This document shows positions 8,813-16,456 of a stretch of DNA of 41,528 bases, one piece after another. Under the pieces are notes generated by a model. The model ran no database searches and was not told where the DNA came from. It saw only the letters and a program-made list of their open reading frames with translations. Made by a program: the position numbers and the translations under genes. This DNA comes from Chromatiales bacterium (GTDB lineage: Bacteria; Pseudomonadota; Gammaproteobacteria; Steroidobacterales; GCA-2729495): positions 1 through 41,528 of the forward strand of contig JAFIFS010000045.1 of assembly GCA_020831895.1 (NCBI GenBank), read 5' to 3'. The first letter of the stretch is position 1; every line of letters starts with the position of its first letter.

Positions 8813-8834
8813 TCGCGGATGAATCCGTTCCTAC
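8813..8834 (-). repeat. REP-like palindrome (copy C)
   Basis: On the minus strand the 22-nt unit is GTAGGA, then ACGGAT-TC-ATCCGC, then GA. It forms a short stem around a TC loop. It shares its frame (GTRGGA, TC loop, final GA) with copies at 21910-21931, 21963-21984 and 38022-38043. It lies between the convergent aldehyde and alanine dehydrogenase genes, and its TAG is the stop codon of the alanine dehydrogenase gene. Confidence 0.75.
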
Positions 8835-9949
8835 GGGGGGACGAGGACATCCAGCGGCGTGGCCTCGATGCCGGTGGCCTCGGCCACGGCCGCAACAGCG
8901 AGCTGCCCGCGGTGGATGTTGAGGCCGGCGCGCAGGCCGGGGTCGGCCTGCAGCGCCGCCGGAAAGCCCCCATCGGCCAGCGCAAGCACGTAGGGCAGCG
9001 TCGCGTTGTTGAGCGCGAAGGTCGAGGTGCGGGAGACGGCACCCGGCATGTTGGTCACGCAATAGTGCACGACGCCTTCGTCCATATAGGTCGGGCTCGA
9101 GTGCGTGGTGGGACGGCTGGTTTCGCAGCAGCCACCCTGGTCGATTGCGACGTCGACGATCACCGAGCGATCACGCATGCCGCGCACCATCGGCCTGTTT
9201 ACCAGCCGGGGCGCCGCCGCGCCGGGCACGAGCACGGCGCCGATCAGCAGGTCAGCATCCCTTACGTATTCCTCGATCGCCTCCACCGTTGCATAGACCG
9301 TGTTAAGCCGTCCGCCGAACTGGAAGTCCAGCTCGCGCAGCCGCGGCAAGGAGCGGTCGATGACCGTCACCTGCGCCTCCATGCCCATGGCGATGCGGAT
9401 CGCGTTCGTGCCGACGACCCCGCCCCCGAGCACGACGACATTCGCCGCGCGCACACCGGGCACCCCGCCGAGCAGGATACCGGCGCCGCCAGCCTCGCGC
9501 TCGAGGCAGTGGGCACCGGCCTGCACAGCCATGCGCCCGGCCACCTCACTCATCGGCGAGAGCAGCGGCAGGCTCCCTCCCGGACCTGTCACGGTCTCGT
9601 AGGCAAGCGCGGTACATCCTGAATCGAGCAGGCCGCGTACGAGGTCCGCGTCTGCAGCCAGGTGCAGGTAGGTGAACAGCAGCTGGCCCGGGCGCAGGCG
9701 CCGGACCTCATCGGGCTGGGGCTCTTTGACCTTGACCACCAGCCCGGCCTCTTCCCAAATCTCCTCAGGGCCGGTGGCAACGACCGCGCCGGCGCGAACG
9801 TAGCCCTCATCGTCAACGCCGATGCCATGACCGGCCCCGGTCTCGACCAGCACCTGGTGGCCATGATGGACCAGCTCGCGAACGCTGGCCGGCGTCAGGC
9901 CCACGCGGTGCTCGTCCGGCTTGATCTCGCGCGGCACGCCGATGCGCAT
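8831..9949 (-). CDS. ald: Alanine dehydrogenase
   Basis: The enzyme interconverts L-alanine and pyruvate plus ammonia using NAD. At 372 residues it is family length. It starts with [10 protein letters not shown] and contains the substrate-binding lysine region LVVKVKEPQ, the catalytic histidine in FTYLHLA, the Rossmann loop [19 protein letters not shown], and [19 protein letters not shown] near residue 300. Its ATG overlaps the last base of the upstream aminotransferase stop (TGATG), so the two are translationally coupled. Its stop codon TAG lies inside a REP-like palindrome. Coupling to an alanine-forming transaminase implies that it recycles alanine to pyruvate and releases ammonia. Confidence 0.95.
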   Translation of the reverse strand: MRIGVPREIKPDEHRVGLTPASVRELVHHGHQVLVETGAGHGIGVDDEGYVRAGAVVATGPEEIWEEAGLVVKVKEPQPDEVRRLRPGQLLFTYLHLAADADLVRGLLDSGCTALAYETVTGPGGSLPLLSPMSEVAGRMAVQAGAHCLEREAGGAGILLGGVPGVRAANVVVLGGGVVGTNAIRIAMGMEAQVTVIDRSLPRLRELDFQFGGRLNTVYATVEAIEEYVRDADLLIGAVLVPGAAAPRLVNRPMVRGMRDRSVIVDVAIDQGGCCETSRPTTHSSPTYMDEGVVHYCVTNMPGAVSRTSTFALNNATLPYVLALADGGFPAALQADPGLRAGLNIHRGQLAVAAVAEATGIEATPLDVLVPP

Positions 9950-11280
9950 CAGGCCACCTCGACCAGCGCCCGGCCGATGGTATCGGCGAGCTCTTCCAGC
10001 TGTGCCGCGTTGATCACCAGGGGCGGTGTCAGTACGATGTTCTCGCCGGCCGGCCTCACCAGGCAGCCGGCCGCGAAGCAGTGACGGAACACGTCCATCG
10101 CACGGGCACCCGGCTCATTGGCGCGGGGTGCCAGCTCTATCGCCGCCAGCAGCCCGAAGTTGCGGATGTCGGTGACATGGGGAAGTCCGCGCAGTGCATG
10201 CACCTTTTCCTCCAGTACGGGAGCAAGCTCCCGCGCACGGGCGAACAGATCCTCCCGCTCATAGACGTCCAGGGCAGCCAGCGCGGCCGCAGCGGCCAGC
10301 GGGTGACCCGACCAGGTATAGCCGTGGTTGAACTCGATACCGCGGGACACACCCGCCATGCAGTCCTGGTAGATACGGCGATCCACCAGCACGGCACCCA
10401 TGGGTACCGCACCGGCCGTGAGGCCCTTGGCCAGCGTGACGAGGTCAGGCCGCACGCCGAAAGTCTCTGCCGCCAGCGCGTGGCCCGTCCTGCCGAAAGC
10501 GGTGATCACCTCGTCGAAGATCAGCAGGATGCCGTGCCGGTCGCAGAGTTCGCGCAGGCGCTCCAGGTAACCCACCGGTGGAGGCAGCACACCCCCGCCA
10601 CCGGCCACGGGCTCCACGATCACTGCCGCGATGTTTTCCGCGCCGTGCAGCGTCACCAGTGCCTCCAGCGCCTCCGCGCGCTCGAGCCCATGCGCGGGCT
10701 GCCCGCGGCTGAATGCATTGCGCTCAATGTCATGCGTATGCGGCAAATGGTCGACATTGGGCAGCAGCGCGCCCGCGAAGGCACGCCGGTTGCCCGCCAT
10801 GCCGCCAACGGAGATTCCACCAATCCCGACCCCGTGGTAGCCACGCTCGCGACCGATGAACCGGGTGCGGGTACTGTCGCCCCGCGCACGATGCCAGGCC
10901 AGCGCGATCTTCAGCGCGGTATCCACCGCCTCGGAACCCGAGTTGACGAAGAACGCGTAGTCGAGTCCCGGCGGCGCCAGGCCAGTGAGCCGGCTCGCGA
11001 GATCGAAGGCGCCCCGGTGTCCCATGTTGAACGCGGTGGCGTAGTCGAGGCGGCCACACTGGTCACGGATCGCCGCGACGATGTGCGGGTGGCAGTGCCC
11101 GGCGTTGCAGCACCAAAGCCCCGCAATGCCGTCGAGAATCCACCGGCCATCATGAGTGACGTAGTACATCCCCTCGGCCCGCTCGAGCAGCATAGGGGCA
11201 TCCTTGAACTGCCGGTTGGCAGTGAACGGCATCCACCAGGACTCGAGGTCCGGCAGGGAGAGAGGCTCATGTGCATTCAT
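9949..11280 (-). CDS. Class III aminotransferase, omega-amino acid:pyruvate type
   Basis: This 443-residue PLP enzyme belongs to the class III (omega) aminotransferases, most like beta-alanine:pyruvate transaminases. It begins with WWMPFTANRQFK, typical of that subgroup. Other features are the cofactor loop NSGSEAVDTALKIA, RGYHGVGIGG, the PLP-binding aspartate in LIFDEVITAFGRTG, and the Schiff-base lysine in TLAKGLTAGAVPMG. A TAAGCT hexamer ends 6 nt before the ATG and there is no Shine-Dalgarno, hinting at a leaderless message. The 1-nt overlap with alanine dehydrogenase strongly suggests pyruvate is the amino acceptor. Beta-alanine, taurine or another omega-amine are all possible donors. 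Confidence 0.92.
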   Translation of the reverse strand: MNAHEPLSLPDLESWWMPFTANRQFKDAPMLLERAEGMYYVTHDGRWILDGIAGLWCCNAGHCHPHIVAAIRDQCGRLDYATAFNMGHRGAFDLASRLTGLAPPGLDYAFFVNSGSEAVDTALKIALAWHRARGDSTRTRFIGRERGYHGVGIGGISVGGMAGNRRAFAGALLPNVDHLPHTHDIERNAFSRGQPAHGLERAEALEALVTLHGAENIAAVIVEPVAGGGGVLPPPVGYLERLRELCDRHGILLIFDEVITAFGRTGHALAAETFGVRPDLVTLAKGLTAGAVPMGAVLVDRRIYQDCMAGVSRGIEFNHGYTWSGHPLAAAAALAALDVYEREDLFARARELAPVLEEKVHALRGLPHVTDIRNFGLLAAIELAPRANEPGARAMDVFRHCFAAGCLVRPAGENIVLTPPLVINAAQLEELADTIGRALVEVA

Positions 11281-11369
11281 GGGCCAAGCTTACCGCGTTG
11301 CCCGGTTGTCCACAGCAATCCGGGGACAGGCTCGCCACGAGGGCCGCGTGGCGCTATATTCGACCCCGG

Positions 11370-11807
11370 ATGCGCAGGATGCCAACAGTCAAGACGGTGA
11401 TGACCGCGTTCCCTTACTCGGTGGATGCGGAAAGCTCCGTGGCCGATGCCCGGGAGTTCATGCGCTCGCACCGGATCCGTCACCTGCCGGTCACCGAGCA
11501 GGGCGAGCTGGCGGGCATCGTCTCCGACCGCGACATCAAGCTGCTGCTCGGGCCCGACTTCGCCTTCCCCGACGAGCAGGCGCTGAAGGTGCGTGACGCG
11601 ATGATCCGCGACGCCTACACCGTGGACCTCGATACCCGGCTCGACGAGGTGCTGATGCACATGGCCGAGCATCACCTGGGCTCGGCCCTGGTGACGCGCA
11701 AGGGGCGGCTGGCCGGGGTCTTCACGATGACCGATGCCTGCCGCGGCTTCGCCGAATTCCTGCGCGAGCAGGTGCGCCGTTCCGGGGGCGGGGACGAGGC
11801 CGCCTGA
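11370..11807 (+). CDS. Two-CBS-domain protein
   Basis: The 145-residue protein consists of a tandem CBS pair and nothing else. The first CBS domain begins VKTVMTAFPYSVDAESSVADA and contains RIRHLPVTEQGELAGIVSDRDI; the second begins VRDAMIRDAYTVD and contains HLGSALVTRKGRLAGVFTMTDA. Such stand-alone pairs bind adenine nucleotides and act as energy sensors for partner proteins; no partner can be assigned here. The open frame extends to 11271, but a TATATT -10-like box at 11355-11360 lies just upstream of ATG 11370, making that or ATG 11379 the likely start, possibly without a leader. It is divergent from the aminotransferase. Confidence 0.85.
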   Translation: MRRMPTVKTVMTAFPYSVDAESSVADAREFMRSHRIRHLPVTEQGELAGIVSDRDIKLLLGPDFAFPDEQALKVRDAMIRDAYTVDLDTRLDEVLMHMAEHHLGSALVTRKGRLAGVFTMTDACRGFAEFLREQVRRSGGGDEAA

Positions 11808-11898
11808 ACCACCCGGTGCCGGCCGTGCCGCCGCACGGCGCGACGCCCCGCTGCCTGCGGCGTTATCATCACCGGGCACCCAGCCAGGAATCCCCGCC

Positions 11899-12432
11899 GT
11901 GCCCGACAACAAGCCAGCCAGCCGCGCATTCATCCCGCTCAACATCGCGATCCTGACCGTCTCGGACACGCGCACGCTGGAAACCGACAAGTCTGGCGAC
12001 CTGCTGGCCGGGCGGCTGGCGGCTGCCGGTCACCGCCTGGCTGACCGGCGGATCGAGCCCGACGACCGCTATCGCATCCGCGCGACCGTATCGGCCTGGA
12101 TCGCCGACCCGCAGGTGGACGTCGTGCTGACCACCGGCGGCACCGGGGTGACCGGGCGCGACGGCACCCCCGAGGCGGTCGAGCCCCTGCTGGACAAGGT
12201 GATCGAGGGCTTCGGCGAGATGTTCCGCAACCTGTCCTGGGCCGACATCGGCACCTCGACCCTGCAGTCGCGCTGCCTTGCGGGCGTGGCCAACGGCACC
12301 TACCTGTTCTGCCTGCCCGGCTCGTCCAACGCCTGCGCGACCGGCTGGGACCGGCTGATCAGTGCCCAGCTGGACAACCGGACGCGGCCCTGCAACCTGG
12401 TCGAGCTGATGCCGCGCCTGCGCGAGCAGTGA
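11899..12432 (+). CDS. moaB: MoaB, molybdopterin biosynthesis protein
   Basis: MoaB belongs to the MogA/MoaB family that binds or adenylylates molybdopterin. The fold signature [18 protein letters not shown] is near residue 18, [20 protein letters not shown] lies in the middle, and [15 protein letters not shown] towards the end. The frame is open upstream to 11734 across the CBS gene, but family homology begins at [11 protein letters not shown]; a GTG at 11899 preceded by AGGAA gives 177 residues, close to E. coli MoaB (170). A possible -10 (TTATCA) is at 11863-11868. It lies about 4.5 kb from moeA and 14 nt ahead of gloB. Confidence 0.93.
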   Translation: MPDNKPASRAFIPLNIAILTVSDTRTLETDKSGDLLAGRLAAAGHRLADRRIEPDDRYRIRATVSAWIADPQVDVVLTTGGTGVTGRDGTPEAVEPLLDKVIEGFGEMFRNLSWADIGTSTLQSRCLAGVANGTYLFCLPGSSNACATGWDRLISAQLDNRTRPCNLVELMPRLREQ

Positions 12433-12445
12433 GGAGGTTGGCCGC

Positions 12446-13213
12446 ATGAGCCTGCTGGTCGAGATGTTCCCGTGCCTCCGGGACAACTACGGATTCCTGC
12501 TGCACGATGAGGCGAGCGGACTGACCGCGACCGTCGATACACCCGAGGCCGGACCGATCATCGCGGCCCTCGAGCGCCGTGGCTGGCGCCTCGACTACAT
12601 CCTGAACACGCACCACCACGCAGACCATGCTGGCGGCAACCTGGAACTGAAGGACCGGACCGGCTGCACGGTCGTCGGTGCGCAGGCCGATGCCGCGCGC
12701 ATCCCGGGCATCGACATTGGCCTGGCCGAAGGTGACGAGTTCATGCTCGGCGAATCACGCGCCGTCGTGCTGGAGACCCCGGGCCACACACGCGGGCACA
12801 TCGTGTTCCACTTCCCCGACGAGGGCCAGCTCTTCGCCGGTGACACGCTGTTCGTGATGGGTTGCGGCCGGCTGTTCGAGGGCACGCCGGCCGAGATGTG
12901 GGACTCCCTGCAGAAGCTGGTGCGCCTGCCCGACAGCACCCGGGTCTGGTGCGCGCACGAGTACACACAGGCCAACGCCCGCTTCGCGCTCACCATCGAG
13001 CCGGACAACCTGGCGCTGCGCGAACGCGCGGCCGAGGTCGATACGCTGCGCGCCGCAGGCCGGCCCACGGTGCCGTCGACGATCGGCCGGGAGAAGGCGA
13101 CGAACCCGTTCCTGCGCCCGGCCAGCCCCCTGCTGCGCGCCCGCCTGGCCATGCCGGAGGAGAGCGAGGTTGCGGTATTCGCCGAGACCCGCCGGCGCAA
13201 GGACAGCTTCTAG
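12446..13213 (+). CDS. gloB: GloB, hydroxyacylglutathione hydrolase (glyoxalase II)
   Basis: This metallo-beta-lactamase-fold enzyme hydrolyses S-D-lactoylglutathione to lactate and glutathione in methylglyoxal detoxification. The dinuclear metal site is THHHADHAGG (H56, H58, D60, H61), with further ligands in TPGHTRGH, FAGDTLFVMGCGRLF and the histidine of WCAHEYT. The C-terminal substrate domain ends REKATNPFLRP. Length 255 is standard for bacterial GloB. GAGGTTGG precedes the ATG as a ribosome-binding site. The gene follows moaB by 13 nt and is followed directly by a CPXCG small protein. Confidence 0.95.
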   Translation: MSLLVEMFPCLRDNYGFLLHDEASGLTATVDTPEAGPIIAALERRGWRLDYILNTHHHADHAGGNLELKDRTGCTVVGAQADAARIPGIDIGLAEGDEFMLGESRAVVLETPGHTRGHIVFHFPDEGQLFAGDTLFVMGCGRLFEGTPAEMWDSLQKLVRLPDSTRVWCAHEYTQANARFALTIEPDNLALRERAAEVDTLRAAGRPTVPSTIGREKATNPFLRPASPLLRARLAMPEESEVAVFAETRRRKDSF

Positions 13214-13228
13214 GTGGAGGATGCCTCC

Positions 13229-13414
13229 ATGATGATCGAGGACATCGCGGTCACCTGCCCCTGCTGCTGGGAGCCGATCACGCTGGAGGTGGACCTGTCG
13301 GTCGAGCACCAGGAATACATCGAGGATTGCCCGGTCTGCTGCCGCCCCTTGCGGGTGCTCTACCACAGCGATGCCGGAGAGGTGACCAGCTTCAGCGTCG
13401 ACTCAGCCGAGTAG
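13229..13414 (+). CDS. CPXCG-motif cysteine-rich small protein
   Basis: The 61-residue protein carries two knuckles, C10-P-C-C13 and C34-P-V-C37, the pattern of the CPXCG cysteine-rich family, probably binding one zinc ion. Between them lies an acidic stretch. The frame is open from GTG 13214 right after the gloB stop, but GTGGAGG at 13214-13220 makes a good ribosome-binding site for ATG 13229, and family members begin close to this point. Function is unknown in the family. It ends the moaB-gloB run and is followed by a strong hairpin. Confidence 0.88.
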   Translation: MMIEDIAVTCPCCWEPITLEVDLSVEHQEYIEDCPVCCRPLRVLYHSDAGEVTSFSVDSAE

Positions 13415-13430
13415 CGCCGGCCCCTGATGC

Positions 13431-13459
13431 GCACCGGCCCGGACAAGCCGGGCCGGTGC
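13431..13459. terminator. Stem-loop between convergent operons
   Basis: A perfect 12-bp stem (GCACCGGCCCGG and its complement) closes a 5-nt loop ACAAG. It sits between the convergent CPXCG gene and the HU-family gene and could terminate both. There is no T-run on either side, so it is not a textbook intrinsic terminator. Confidence 0.65.
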
Positions 13460-13485
13460 AGGGATACCTTCTGCCTGGTGGCGTA

Positions 13486-13797
13486 TCAGGCCACCATGTC
13501 CTTAAGTCCTTTGAGCGGCAGCGCGCGTACCTTCTTCGAGGCCGGCTTGGCCTTGAACATCATCTTCTCGCCGGTGAAGGGGTTCGTGCCCTCACGTGCC
13601 TTGGTGGCCGGCTTCTTGACGACCTTGAGCTTCATCAGGCCCGGAAGCGTGAACTCGGCATTACCGCGCAGACTCTTGCGCATCACCTTGTTCAGTGAAT
13701 CGAAGACAGCGCCGATTTCCTTGCGCGTCAGACCCGTGTCGTTCGCGATGTGATTCAGGATTTCCGACTTGGTCGGTGCCCGCCCGCTTTTTGCCAT
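13486..13797 (-). CDS. HU/IHF-family DNA-binding protein
   Basis: The 103-residue basic protein is a histone-like HU/IHF-family member. It has the family start of helices (TKSEILNHIANDTGLTRKEI), the FTLPGLMKLKV strand, and the DNA-binding arm around EGTNPFTGEKMMFKAKPASK. The arm sequence resembles the lesser-studied branch of HU-like proteins rather than HupA/B or IHF. The frame runs upstream to 13896, but ATG 13797 has a clear ribosome-binding site (GAGGAG) 9 nt away and matches the family N-terminus. A promoter with TTGCTT, an 18-bp spacer and GATAAT lies about 75 bp upstream. Confidence 0.92.
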   Translation of the reverse strand: MAKSGRAPTKSEILNHIANDTGLTRKEIGAVFDSLNKVMRKSLRGNAEFTLPGLMKLKVVKKPATKAREGTNPFTGEKMMFKAKPASKKVRALPLKGLKDMVA

Positions 13798-13870
13798 TCT
13801 GCTGTACTCCTCAGGTGTAAGAAGGTCACCGGCACCGCCTGCAGCCCCTGTGCGCCGGCCCGGAACTTCG

Positions 13871-13900
13871 ATTATCAGTATTTCTGCCGCAAACAAGCAA
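13871..13900 (-). promoter_or_regulatory. Sigma-70-type promoter of the HU-family gene
   Basis: On the minus strand TTGCTT (13900-13895) and GATAAT (13876-13871) are separated by 18 bp. They lie about 74 bp before ATG 13797, in an otherwise gene-free interval. Confidence 0.6.
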
Positions 13901-13993
13901 CCGCTGCCCGGAAATCAGGCGCGCCGGTAGCGAGCAGGCGGTTCCACCGGAGATCAGGCAGCAGCCCCGAAACGGTCAGGGCGAGGCCAGCGG

Positions 13994-14743
13994 CTACCTG
14001 ACACGCACGAAACATTCACGCCCTTGTGCCTTGATCTGGTTGCAAAGTTCTCGGGCACGCGCCTCGCTGAGCGGCGCCGTCACGACCCGGTACATCCCGC
14101 CATCCTGGCGTGCTTGAAGACCGACATCACCGATCACGTCAGCCAGCTGGCGAGCGAGCTGGTCGCGGCCAGTCTGCGCGGCTGCGCTGCTACCGAAGGC
14201 AGCCAGCTGGACCCGGTGCGTGCCTGAAGGTTCTGGCGCTGCCGGTGCCGGGCGCGCCTGTGGTGCAGGTGCGGGTGCGGGTGCAGGCACCGTCTCGGCT
14301 TCCGGCTCGGGCGGAGACAGCTGCCGGATGAGCGACTGGGCTGCCTCGGCCTCGGGCGTGCCGTCGAAAGCCTCGGCAAAGGCAGACAGCTGGGTAGGGT
14401 CCGTTGAATCACGCAGTGCACTCCAGGCGGCGGCGACACGCAGGCGCTGGAGCACCTCGAGGGCATCGGCCCTGAACACGCTGTCCGGGTGCTTGTCGAG
14501 AAACGCCTCGTAAGCCGCGATGCTTGCCGACTCTTCGGCAGCCGCCCAGTCGGCGGCAATGCGCAGCTCGACCACGCGCTGGCGCGCCTCGGCTGCCTGC
14601 GGCGCTTCCGGGTGGCGATTGATGAACTCGATGAGTGCATCCTCGCTGCCGTCGGCCTGCGCCCTGGCCCAGTCCGAATCGGGGCTGCTACAGCCGGCAA
14701 GCACCAGAACGCCGGCCGCCCATACCGCCAGAACAGATCGCAT
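13994..14743 (-). CDS. SPOR-domain lipoprotein with helical repeats
   Basis: The 249-residue protein starts with a lipoprotein signal peptide ending in the lipobox LAGC, so it should be anchored in the periplasm. Residues about 25-140 hold TPR-like helical segments with recurring FxxxHPxSxxxxxA patterns. A Pro/Ala-rich linker (residues about 145-175) leads to a C-terminal SPOR domain (HRVQLAAFGSSAAAQ through YRVVTAPL to CFVRVR). SPOR domains bind denuded septal peptidoglycan, so a role in cell division or envelope maintenance is likely. A GTG three bases upstream of the ATG is an alternative start. GGGAGG precedes it. It has no close homologue that I can name. Confidence 0.85.
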   Translation of the reverse strand: MRSVLAVWAAGVLVLAGCSSPDSDWARAQADGSEDALIEFINRHPEAPQAAEARQRVVELRIAADWAAAEESASIAAYEAFLDKHPDSVFRADALEVLQRLRVAAAWSALRDSTDPTQLSAFAEAFDGTPEAEAAQSLIRQLSPPEPEAETVPAPAPAPAPQARPAPAAPEPSGTHRVQLAAFGSSAAAQTGRDQLARQLADVIGDVGLQARQDGGMYRVVTAPLSEARARELCNQIKAQGRECFVRVR

Positions 14744-14776
14744 CACGCCTTTCCCTCCCCGCCTGTCACCGCCGGC

Positions 14777-15637
14777 TCAGGCACCAAACAGCGCCTTGTG
14801 CTCGCGAATGAAGGCCTCGAGCGACTTCGGCTCGCGGCCCAGCAGCTTCTTCACCGTATCCGTCGTATGCGCGAGGTCCGCCCCCGAGGCGATCTCGCCA
14901 AACAACTCGATCACCGCGTTCAGGTGCCACTCGTTGGTCAGGAAGCGCGCCAGCGTCTGCCTGTAGCTGTCCATCGGCACGTTCACGTACTCGACCTTGC
15001 GCCCGATCGCCTTCGAGATCCGGTCGGCCGCATCGTGGAAGGTCAGCAGCTCAGGGCCCGTGACCTCGTAGCTCTGGCCGATGTGCCCGTCACCGGTCAG
15101 CACGGCCGCGACCACGTCACCGATATCGCGAGTGTCGATCATCGCCGTCTTGCCATCGCCCAGCGGCAGGAAGAACTTGCCCTGCTCCTTGATCGTGCCG
15201 GCGCTGCCGAGCAGGTTCTGCATGAAGAAGTTCGGCTTGATCATCGTCCAGCCGAGGCCCGACTTGCGGATGTACTCCTCGGACTGCCAGTGCAGCGCCG
15301 GGATCGGCGCCTTCGCGTCCGGCCGTGCCTCCATCGACGACAGCTTCACCAGGTGCCTGAGCCCGGCCTTGACGGCAGCATCGGTGAAGCGCTTTTCCTG
15401 GTCCAGCTGCTGCTGGCTGTTCGGCAGCGTCAGCAGCGCCTTCTCGCAGCCCTCCAGCGCCTGTGCCAGCACCGCGGCGTCATTGACGTCACCGACGACC
15501 AGCTCGGCCCCGGCCTGCTTCAGGCCCGCCGCCTTCTCCTCGTTCCGGACCAGCGCCCGCACCTTGGCCCCCTTCGCCAGCAGTGCATTGGCCGCTGCCG
15601 CCCCTGTCTTGCCGGTTGCGCCGGTCACCAGAATCAT
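14777..15637 (-). CDS. NmrA-like NAD(P)H-binding oxidoreductase
   Basis: The 286-residue protein is an atypical short-chain dehydrogenase of the NmrA/QOR2 (YtfG-like) type. The dinucleotide-binding loop TGATGKTG is at the very N-terminus, and VRALVRNEEKA follows strand 2, suggesting NADPH preference. WTMIKPNFFMQNLL and [15 protein letters not shown] are characteristic of the NmrA-like branch, which often lacks the catalytic tyrosine-lysine pair. Possible roles are quinone reduction or redox sensing; neither can be decided. ACGGGAG upstream is a ribosome-binding site. It lies upstream of the SPOR gene with a 33-nt gap. Confidence 0.88.
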   Translation of the reverse strand: MILVTGATGKTGAAAANALLAKGAKVRALVRNEEKAAGLKQAGAELVVGDVNDAAVLAQALEGCEKALLTLPNSQQQLDQEKRFTDAAVKAGLRHLVKLSSMEARPDAKAPIPALHWQSEEYIRKSGLGWTMIKPNFFMQNLLGSAGTIKEQGKFFLPLGDGKTAMIDTRDIGDVVAAVLTGDGHIGQSYEVTGPELLTFHDAADRISKAIGRKVEYVNVPMDSYRQTLARFLTNEWHLNAVIELFGEIASGADLAHTTDTVKKLLGREPKSLEAFIREHKALFGA

Positions 15638-15753
15638 GCCTGAACTCCCGTTGAAATCAGTGGAAACGGCTGGAAGAGCCGCGACGCTAGTCTAACCGAT
15701 CAGCCACCCTCCCCCACGACCGGCCCGCGGTCGCCCCCCAGGCATCACCCCCA

Positions 15754-15782
15754 TTGAGCCCGCCGCCCGCGCCCGCTAGAAT
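15754..15782 (+). promoter_or_regulatory. Promoter of tRNA-Arg
   Basis: TTGAGC (15754-15759) and TAGAAT (15777-15782) are separated by 17 bp. The -10 box ends 11 bp before the first base of the tRNA, as expected for a tRNA promoter. Confidence 0.75.
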
Positions 15783-15793
15783 GCCCGGCTACC

Positions 15794-15870
15794 GCACCCG
15801 TAGCTCAGTTGGATAGAGCGTCTGGCTACGAACCAGAAGGTCGGAGGTTCGAATCCTTCCGGGTGCGCCA
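15794..15870 (+). tRNA. tRNA-Arg (anticodon ACG)
   Basis: The 77-nt cloverleaf has acceptor GCACCCG pairing with CGGGTGC, the D-arm GCTCAGTTGGATAGAGC, the anticodon arm CTGGCTACGAACCAG with ACG at 15828-15830, the T-arm GGAGGTTCGAATCCTTCC, discriminator G and an encoded CCA. A34 should be edited to inosine to read CGU, CGC and CGA. The last nine bases of the gene (GGTGCGCCA) are part of a 36-bp perfect inverted repeat whose second arm lies at 15916-15951. Confidence 0.97.
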
Positions 15871-15951
15871 CAGACAAAAAGCCCGTTCCGGACACATAGG
15901 TAACACCCGCTACCCATGTGTCCGGAACGGGCTTTTTGTCTGTGGCGCACC
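15862..15951. repeat. 36-bp perfect inverted repeat including tRNA 3' end, with bidirectional terminator core
   Basis: The left arm (15862-15897) starts in the tRNA 3' end; the right arm (15916-15951) is its exact reverse complement. Arms hold AAAAAGCCCGTTCCGGACAC and its complement, so transcripts from either side would form a long hairpin followed by T-runs (GGGCTTTTT). The inner GGTA and TACC extend the stem after one mismatch. A tRNA terminator would explain the core, but not why the nine tRNA bases and the downstream CAGACA are repeated exactly. An inverted duplication at a recombination site or an assembly fold-back are alternatives. Confidence 0.9.
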
Positions 15952-16440
15952 GGACGCCCGGTGAGACCTCCCAGGTTCTACAGATTCGCAGAGCGAATCT
16001 GTACAGCCGCAGGCCGCCATCAACAACTGATCCTCCTCGCGGTAGCACCGCCGTTTCAAGCCCCGCAGGATGTCTATCGCAGTCGGAAGCCCTGCGGAGG
16101 TCGAGGCGCCTGCGCCCTTGAATTCATCCAGCTCGAAAATCAGCGCCAGCAACGGCGGCGTGATCGTCAGCTTTGAGAAATTGAAAGTGGCATCCACTGT
16201 TCCATTCGCTTTCATCCGAATGCATATCACCGAACGCCATCCATTTGTCCACCCATTTCCATCCGACCAGGAAAAGTGAATCGGGAGCTGCAACAAAAAC
16301 TGACCAGGGGATTAGCGCTGTCCTGAACCGATTCTAGGTCGGCCAGCCATTCACCACTTTGCCGTCAGGCTGACCAGGGGGGAAAGCACCGAGGTATGAG
16401 ACACTCCCGTCCCGGGACCTGACTGGCAGGCGCCCGGCCA
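15952..16440. other. Gene-free stretch, probable mobile-element debris
   Basis: No supportable gene is present in about 490 bp downstream of the tRNA. The open frames seen on both strands do not resemble known proteins. The part from about 16130 to 16340 is visibly lower in GC than the surroundings. A perfect 11-bp hairpin (TACAGATTCGC, loop AGA) is at 15979-16003. The 11-mer CTGACCAGGGG occurs at 16300-16310 and again at 16370-16380. Lower GC, hairpins and direct repeats next to a tRNA gene suggest remains of an integrated or transposed element, but no integrase or transposase fragment can be recognised. Confidence 0.45.
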
Positions 16441-16456
16441 CCCCGAGGACCCAGTG

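Noticed and set aside
11823-11842. Stem-loop GCCGTGCCG-CCGCACGGC after the CBS gene as terminator
   Set aside because: The stem is short, GC-only and lacks a T-run, and moaB starts soon after; chance folding in high-GC sequence is likely.
15776-16048. Minus-strand frame with EGFEPPTFWFVARR-type end
   Set aside because: The C-terminal half is the translated antisense strand of tRNA-Arg, a known source of spurious proteins.
15910-16296. A 128-residue minus-strand frame in the lower-GC region
   Set aside because: I considered a transposase or accessory fragment, but no IS66, IS21 or IS3 motif could be aligned. I keep only the mobile-debris description.
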